From positions 1 to 36,408 of the forward strand of contig JAKLDR010000037.1 of the NCBI GenBank assembly GCA_022703445.1: a stretch of 36,408 bases of DNA, given 5' to 3'. The notes beneath the pieces are model-generated. The model was not told the origin of the DNA. It saw nothing but the letters and a program-made list of their open reading frames with translations, and did no database searches. Positions 32,901-36,408 of the stretch are shown here, piece by piece. How positions within the stretch are numbered: position 1 is the stretch's first letter; each line of letters begins with the position of its first letter. Source of the stretch: Planctomycetota bacterium. GTDB taxonomy: Bacteria > Planctomycetota > SZUA-567 > JAKLDR01. Position numbers and translations under genes: made by a program.

Positions 32901-33027
32901 AGACCTGGACGGCCTCGTCGGCGGGGCCCCCGGCCGTTGCGGCAGCGGGCTCGCCGGCCGGGACGCCGGTTGCCGATGCCCAGCCGAACAGACCGGCCAG
33001 CATGGCGGCGGCGACAATGTTCTTCAC
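29986..33027 (-). CDS. Exported PQQ-type beta-propeller protein with N-terminal methyltransferase-like domain
   Basis: The GTG at 33025-33027 has AGGAG seven bases upstream and gives MKNIVAAAMLAGLFGWASATG, a signal peptide; a TTG six bases earlier is too close to the ribosome binding site. The 1013-residue product has a class I methyltransferase-like segment at about 43-165 (GGLCLELGFSSPARLRRLA, FLVHGLSPRREAV, CADSTVNLLVVED, IVRVLAPGGAACLGV), then DEWTHLAHGPDGN and PQQ/BamB-type blades (GRIVARDAFNGLMLWER, LCALDIKTGTAAWKV, VYALDAASGKLAWRF, VHAVDPIAGKLAWS). The SAM motif GxGxG is replaced by LGFSS, so catalysis is unlikely. This architecture is known as an uncharacterised family in planctomycetes and relatives. 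It lies between two paralogous NHL genes. Confidence 0.82.
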   Translation of the reverse strand: MKNIVAAAMLAGLFGWASATGVPAGEPAAATAGGPADEAVQVSGIDGGLCLELGFSSPARLRRLAQSGRFLVHGLSPRREAVTAALTELAAEGMSGLASAAHSDLRAVPCADSTVNLLVVEDAQGLLRSGLPAAEIVRVLAPGGAACLGVEPDWAKALEEALAKAGVTGVKTIRKTRTWLVFRKPRPAGMDEWTHLAHGPDGNLVSHDALVAPPTAIRWCTGPAEASPRPASLPGYGGVLQMVSAGGRNFYLLTSGRIVARDAFNGLMLWERSIGPGPEDEVIRVLGSDGRVDQKDMVKQLVAVGDRVYASNQKEISVLEAATGKPLGAIPFQAWHLLVLPDCLIAVGLEAVSCFELPARTQRWSVPRKAQWWELAPPVASGDRVFILRGSELCALDIKTGTAAWKVNAAEKLGKNGKLCFVQGERLLCRTSKAYRVQEFHAFSTRDGAALWTVTAKGTEPPLFAAGRVWIPDANEKQEMLWSAVKPEDGAVDRTLAHPFKGLGLGCHPLAATERFLVGKRPSHFMAWEDGKGFEVPGGRGSCRTGVGLANGQLYLSQTNIPFGCWCGGHAYFPGVTGWAADAPPPAPASEEDRWERGSPTPAAAAPDGRAEDAWPMFRRDGKRSNRTSDTVPAAFGILWNRKLETGKWPETALRNDWALRLPSGHLISGPTVAGGRVFVSLTEAGVAAALDDKDGRVLWTYPTGGRLDVPPSAFRGLSLVGSHDGWVYALDAASGKLAWRFRAAPAERRIVAFGQTESVWPVVGGVLVEGDLAYVIAGRSAESGEGIAVHAVDPIAGKLAWSAQKRLPQGGKFLADLLASDGKSVAVAGYPNGPMRHVFAADLRTGKDASPWSFGSPVPVSFNFLSRNVFGAGPGEYPPCPSAFSDSVRYGPEFRAEPAARDGNVWKGRASNFAARSIGAKPPADKLWEVPFPAGATVEAVVLAGDKVLVALASPPADGKRAGELLLLASKDGAKLASVPLPAAPVLEGLAVAGGRAYLSLEDGTVLCLGGR

Positions 33028-33063
33028 GCGCAAACTCCTACTTGGCCTTGCCCCTCGACGGGC

Positions 33064-35697
33064 TCAGGGTCCAACCGCACAGGTCTCCTCGGCGGCGTAG
33101 GCCAGTTTCACCTTGACCACCCGGCGGCTCAGGGTGTCGGCCACGTAGGCGTGGGTCTCGGAGAGGGCCACGGTCTGCGGCCAGGTCAACGGGATGGACC
33201 GGGCGGTGCCCTTCGAAGTCCCGTCGTCCTGGTTCCCGTACCTGCCGAACATGGTAACCGGGTTGCCGTTGGTGTCGATGACCTCCACGCGGAACTGCCC
33301 GAGGTTCGGATAGAACGACCGGCCGTAGGGGTCGACGTCGAAGCCGCCGCCCTCGCACATGCAGGTGAGCATGCAGGAGGAGAGCACGCTGGTGTAGGGC
33401 GCGAAGCCGAAGCGGTACCAGAGCGCGCCCTGCAGTTCGGCCTTACCCTGAGTCGAGTACCCGGCGTGGAACCGCACCGGCACCTTGGGTTTGGCCAGGA
33501 GTTCCGCGGGCGGCTTGCCCTCCACGCTCTCGGTCAGGTGATCCTTGCACCAGAGCGCCCCGCCGCTCGGCGGGAACTTGACGATGCTGCCGTACATGTA
33601 GCTGTAGTAGTAGCTGGAGGTCTGCTCGCTGGTCTGCTTCATGGGCTCCTTGATCTTGCCGTCGAAGAACTCCGGGAAGGAGCGGTCCGGGGGCTTGACC
33701 ATCTCCGCCAGGTAGATGTTGCCCTTGGCGTCGAGCCGCGGGACCGCGCCCTTGGTGCACTGCCAGATGACCGTGCGCTTGACCTTGCCGTCGAGCCCGA
33801 AGGCGTTCAGGCAGGTGGCCGGCTCGTCGGCCTCGCTGCCGGTGCTCTCGCCCTTCCTCCAGCCGGCCGGCGGGATCATGAAGAGCTCGTCCGGGTTGGG
33901 AATGATCATGCCGCGCTGGGAGTAGTTCATCACCGCGGAGAGCGGAATGTGGTTGCTGGCCAGGCCCGGCCAGTTCAGCGGCTTGGCGTTGCGATCGTAG
34001 AGCCTGAGGCCATTGGCCGCGCTCCAGCTGTAGGAGACCAGGTTCCCGGCGGCGTCGGCCCGCACGGTGGTGCCGTTGTTGGGGTTGCCGAGCGGCGCGA
34101 GCCGGAAGTTGGTCTGGATCTTCCCGGTCTTCTCCTCAACCCGGTACCAGGACTGGACGTTGCTCTTGACGTAGAGCTCGCCGCGCAGGCGGTCGTAGGA
34201 AAGGTCCTGGGGCCCCTCCGCCCAGGGCGTCTTGGTGTCGCGGGGGTCGCCCTTCATTTCGAACTTGCCGCCGGCGTCCTCGATGACCAGGAGCTGCGGC
34301 GCGGTGCTGTAGGGGACCGTGGGCATGCAGATGCGCACCGGCTGGCTCGATGCGTCCACTACGATCCGGTGAGGCCGGTTGACGTCCTCGGCGTGCCGGC
34401 AGTTGGGCAGGGCCAGGCGGCAGACCTCCTTGCCGGCCTTGTCGAACTTGATCAGGTCGGGGGTCTTGACGTCGGCCATCGAGCAGACGTAGACCGCGCC
34501 GGTGGCCGGGTCCACGCCGATGGAGTCCGGGGCCTTGACCTTGATCTCGCTGACCAGGGTCCGGTCCTTCTCGCTGAAGATCGCCACCCGGTCGGCGTCG
34601 CCGTCGGCCACGTAGACGAGGCCTCCGGCCACGGCCAGTCCGCGCGGGCCTGTTAGCAGCTCTTTGTCCGTTCCCGGCGAGCCGGGCTTGCCCAGGAATG
34701 GCTCGGCCGCGTCCCGTTTCTCGAGCGGTATGCGGAAGACGCAGGGCACGCCCCTGAGCGCGCCCTTGGTCTTGGGATTGCCGGCGGTCAGGCCCGCGAG
34801 ATACAGGAACTTCTCGTCGCTGCTCAGGGCCAGGCAGGGCCGGCTCTGATTTAGGAACCAGCCGTTGGCCATGGTCAGCTCCTTGATATCGGCGAGGAGC
34901 TTCGGGCCGGCCATGGCCTCGTAGGGGGCGCTGCCGTCGGGGTCGAGGCTCGCAACCGCCGGGCCCATCACCAGCCAGTGCACCCGCCCCTTGCTGTCCA
35001 CGACCGGGCACTGCGCCGGGAAGCGCCAGGCCGGGTCGGGGTAGAAGGTCAGCCGCAGCAGGTGGTGGATGCGCGGGACCAGATCCCCCTCGGCGCTTTG
35101 GAATGCGCCGAAGGCCTTGGCCTTCTCCGGGGACAGGTTCCCGGGCATGGGCATGACTGCGCGCTCGTGCTTGCCCTCGCGGCTCAGGACTTTGAGCTTG
35201 GTGCTGCCCCAGTGGCCGACGGTGGTCGGATCGTGATGAAAGACGTAGAGCGAGCCCTTGGGGCCGACGGCCAGCGAGGAGATGCTCCCCGTGGATGCCG
35301 GGTTCTCGAGCAGGAATCCGTCGAACTCCGGCCTCAGGCCGGCGCGGACCCGGACCTTGAAGGGGCCGCCCGCGGCGGGCTTGCCGGCGTCATCCTTGCC
35401 GTCCCACTCGACGGTCTGGGCGAGGCCGGCCGTGAGCGGCTCTGGCGGAGCCTCTTTTCCGCCGAGCACCCCGGCCACCAAGTGGCGGACCACCCTGCCG
35501 CCGGAGTCGAGAACAGCCACCTCCACGTCGGTGGGGGCGGAGACCGTGAAGCTTGTCTTGACTCTGTCGCCGTCCTTTGCCGCCGTCGGCCTGGTGCTGA
35601 AGCTCACCTGCTGGGGCAGGCCGGCCTCGCCGGCGAACCCGGCGGCGGATGCGAGCAGAAACCCGAGAATCAAGGCGGCGGGCTTGCAGGTCTTCAT
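33064..35697 (-). CDS. Exported FlgD-Ig plus NHL beta-propeller protein (first gene of the operon)
   Basis: The 877-residue product has a signal peptide (MKTCKPAALILGFLLASAAGFAG). A FlgD-Ig-like domain (about 25-135) shares SFTVSAPTDVEVAVLDSGG and VVRHLVAGVLGGKE with the 27224 paralogue. NHL-type blades follow: SLAVGPKGSLYVF, GLAVAGGLVYVADGDADRVAIF, IGVDPATGAVYVCSMADV, DVDPYGRSFYPNLGQFRVEVIDTNGNPVTMFGRYGNQDDG. A CxC pair (TCMCEGG) precedes the last conserved blade at the same place as in the paralogue. GGGGAG lies before the ATG at 35695-35697. It is divergent from the AraC gene, with the AraC-type element 55-83 bp upstream. Probably extracytoplasmic; ligand unknown. Confidence 0.82.
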   Translation of the reverse strand: MKTCKPAALILGFLLASAAGFAGEAGLPQQVSFSTRPTAAKDGDRVKTSFTVSAPTDVEVAVLDSGGRVVRHLVAGVLGGKEAPPEPLTAGLAQTVEWDGKDDAGKPAAGGPFKVRVRAGLRPEFDGFLLENPASTGSISSLAVGPKGSLYVFHHDPTTVGHWGSTKLKVLSREGKHERAVMPMPGNLSPEKAKAFGAFQSAEGDLVPRIHHLLRLTFYPDPAWRFPAQCPVVDSKGRVHWLVMGPAVASLDPDGSAPYEAMAGPKLLADIKELTMANGWFLNQSRPCLALSSDEKFLYLAGLTAGNPKTKGALRGVPCVFRIPLEKRDAAEPFLGKPGSPGTDKELLTGPRGLAVAGGLVYVADGDADRVAIFSEKDRTLVSEIKVKAPDSIGVDPATGAVYVCSMADVKTPDLIKFDKAGKEVCRLALPNCRHAEDVNRPHRIVVDASSQPVRICMPTVPYSTAPQLLVIEDAGGKFEMKGDPRDTKTPWAEGPQDLSYDRLRGELYVKSNVQSWYRVEEKTGKIQTNFRLAPLGNPNNGTTVRADAAGNLVSYSWSAANGLRLYDRNAKPLNWPGLASNHIPLSAVMNYSQRGMIIPNPDELFMIPPAGWRKGESTGSEADEPATCLNAFGLDGKVKRTVIWQCTKGAVPRLDAKGNIYLAEMVKPPDRSFPEFFDGKIKEPMKQTSEQTSSYYYSYMYGSIVKFPPSGGALWCKDHLTESVEGKPPAELLAKPKVPVRFHAGYSTQGKAELQGALWYRFGFAPYTSVLSSCMLTCMCEGGGFDVDPYGRSFYPNLGQFRVEVIDTNGNPVTMFGRYGNQDDGTSKGTARSIPLTWPQTVALSETHAYVADTLSRRVVKVKLAYAAEETCAVGP

Positions 35698-35725
35698 GGA
35701 CTTCTCCCCTTTCTGACCCCTGCCC

Positions 35726-35731
35726 TATCTA
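35726..35731 (-). promoter_or_regulatory. -10 candidate of the propeller operon
   Basis: TAGATA on the minus strand, 28 bp before the ATG at 35697 and 20 bp downstream of the AraC-type element, the same spacing as at the GH172 promoter. No clear -35. Confidence 0.4.
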
Positions 35732-35748
35732 CCCCTCATCCGAGCGCC

Positions 35749-35777
35749 TTGACATGGAACCCGCCGTGGAATATATG
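35749..35777 (+). promoter_or_regulatory. Promoter of the AraC-family gene
   Basis: TTGACA (35749-35754), 17 bp, TATATG (35772-35777). It overlaps the AraC-type element almost completely, so bound regulator should repress its own gene. The predicted start of transcription, about 35784, is 3 bp from the ATG at 35787. Confidence 0.55.
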
Positions 35778-35780
35778 GAC
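35752..35780. promoter_or_regulatory. AraC-type operator, copy in the araC/propeller divergent region
   Basis: The element has ACATGGA at 35752, GCC at 35763, GGAATA at 35768 and ATGGAC at 35775. ATGGA half-sites are 21 bp apart, two helical turns, as in I1-I2 sites of AraC. A third ATGGAC begins at 35787. It is matched by 27173-27201. Confidence 0.7.
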
Positions 35781-35786
35781 TATCTT

Positions 35787-36408
35787 ATGGACACGATCAA
35801 TCCCGCCAAGCTCTGTCTGAACCTCCACCCGCCACGGCGCTCGATGGCCTTCGTCATCAACGGCCTGGGCCTTCGCGAGGTGATGCCCGCCAAGATCGTC
35901 AACCGCCCCGGCGGGACCCGGGACTTCCTCTTCATGCAGTTCCACGACCCGGTTGAGGTCAGCGTCGAGGGCGCCATGCGGCGGTGCGCGCCGGAGACCC
36001 TCGTGCTCTGGGAACCCTCTGTGCCGCACCACTACGGGAGCACCGCCAGGTGCTGGTCGCACTCCTGGCTGCACTGCGACGGGGCCAATATCGAGGCCGC
36101 GGTCCGTGCCTCCGGGATGCCGCTCAACCGGCCGATCGCCATGGCCGACACCTCGCTCATCGATGCGGCCCTGCTGCCGCTGCACGCCGAGCTCACCGCC
36201 AACCGCCAGCCGGACAGGATCATCACCGAGAACCTGGTGCAGATATGGATCCGGCGGCTGCGCCGAGTGGCCGCCGCCGACTCCGCTCCGCCGGTGCCGG
36301 CCAGGATCCTGGCGGCGCAGGCCTTCATGGAGCGCGCCTTCTCGGAGGAGGTCACGCTCGAGCGGCTGGCCTCGTTCGCGGGGCTGTCCGTCTCGCACTT
36401 CTCGGCCG
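35787..36408 (+). CDS. AraC-family transcriptional regulator, N-terminal part (runs off the right edge)
   Basis: The frame is open to the edge, giving about 207 residues. A cupin-like AraC ligand-binding domain fills the first 130 (FLFMQFHDPVEVSVEGAM, ETLVLWEPSVPHHYGS, SHSWLHCDG). The linker is ITENLVQIWIRRLRRV. The first helix-turn-helix begins at the edge: AAQAFMERAFSEEVTLERLASFAGLSVSHFS. The second is outside. Family members sense a sugar or related ligand. In-frame ATGs at 35754 and 35775 lie within a conserved operator and promoter, so I prefer 35787, though no ribosome binding site precedes any of the three. It is divergent from the propeller operon, which it probably activates together with the GH172 gene. 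Confidence 0.85.
   Translation, partial: MDTINPAKLCLNLHPPRRSMAFVINGLGLREVMPAKIVNRPGGTRDFLFMQFHDPVEVSVEGAMRRCAPETLVLWEPSVPHHYGSTARCWSHSWLHCDGANIEAAVRASGMPLNRPIAMADTSLIDAALLPLHAELTANRQPDRIITENLVQIWIRRLRRVAAADSAPPVPARILAAQAFMERAFSEEVTLERLASFAGLSVSHFSA

Overview
The window reads as a GC-rich (roughly two-thirds G+C by eye) Gram-negative chromosome. KdsB (Kdo activation), exported beta-propeller proteins, a DUF2961/GH172 protein, DUF5060-type glycosidase modules, a URO-D-like methyltransferase and an exported PQQ propeller with a methyltransferase-like head together point to Planctomycetota or a relative in the PVC/Lentisphaerae/Hydrogenedentes range. That placement is inference from gene content; there is no rRNA in the window.

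Region 1 (1-5985) is the end of a prophage or integrative element. Read leftwards it holds a LexA-type repressor, a few small genes, a strong intrinsic-terminator-like hairpin, two overlapping sigma-factor-like genes, a PD-(D/E)XK exonuclease-like gene and the start of a P-loop ATPase. Read rightwards from the lexA divergence it holds an excisionase-like gene overlapping a tyrosine integrase. The lexA promoter is a near-consensus sigma70 promoter whose 17-bp spacer contains a perfect SOS-box-like palindrome, so induction by DNA damage is likely. After the integrase come a tRNA-derived fragment, an array of GTACGT repeats, and a complete tRNA gene with anticodon CAT (5986-6061).

Region 2 (6118-17142) is ordinary chromosome: a URO-D/MtaA-like protein, valS, a DUF3108 protein coupled to kdsB, a C45/Ntn-hydrolase, hisI, two coupled CNNM/CorC-type membrane proteins and a secreted thioredoxin-fold protein. 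A heptad-based inverted repeat has inserted in frame into the second CNNM protein.

Region 3 (17337-24904) has a three-gene translationally coupled unit: a 1401-residue exported protein with a duplicated DUF5060/TIM-barrel architecture in which the first copy looks catalytically dead, a membrane-anchored protein of unknown function, and a GT4-like glycosyltransferase. A small proline-rich secreted protein with a structured leader and a terminator follows, then a rubrerythrin/ferritin-like protein. A PilZ-zinc ribbon-winged helix protein (25078-25986) follows.

Region 4 (26044-36408) is the most interesting part. A minus-strand cluster runs FlgD-Ig/NHL propeller, PQQ propeller with methyltransferase-like head, second FlgD-Ig/NHL propeller, then a GH172/DUF2961 protein. 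A divergent AraC-family regulator gene runs off the right edge. A 29-bp element, conserved at 22 positions and built on two ATGGA half-sites 21 bp apart, lies upstream of the first propeller gene (overlapping the AraC promoter region) and again upstream of the GH172 gene. This defines a probable two-promoter AraC regulon for an uncharacterised exported carbohydrate-related system.
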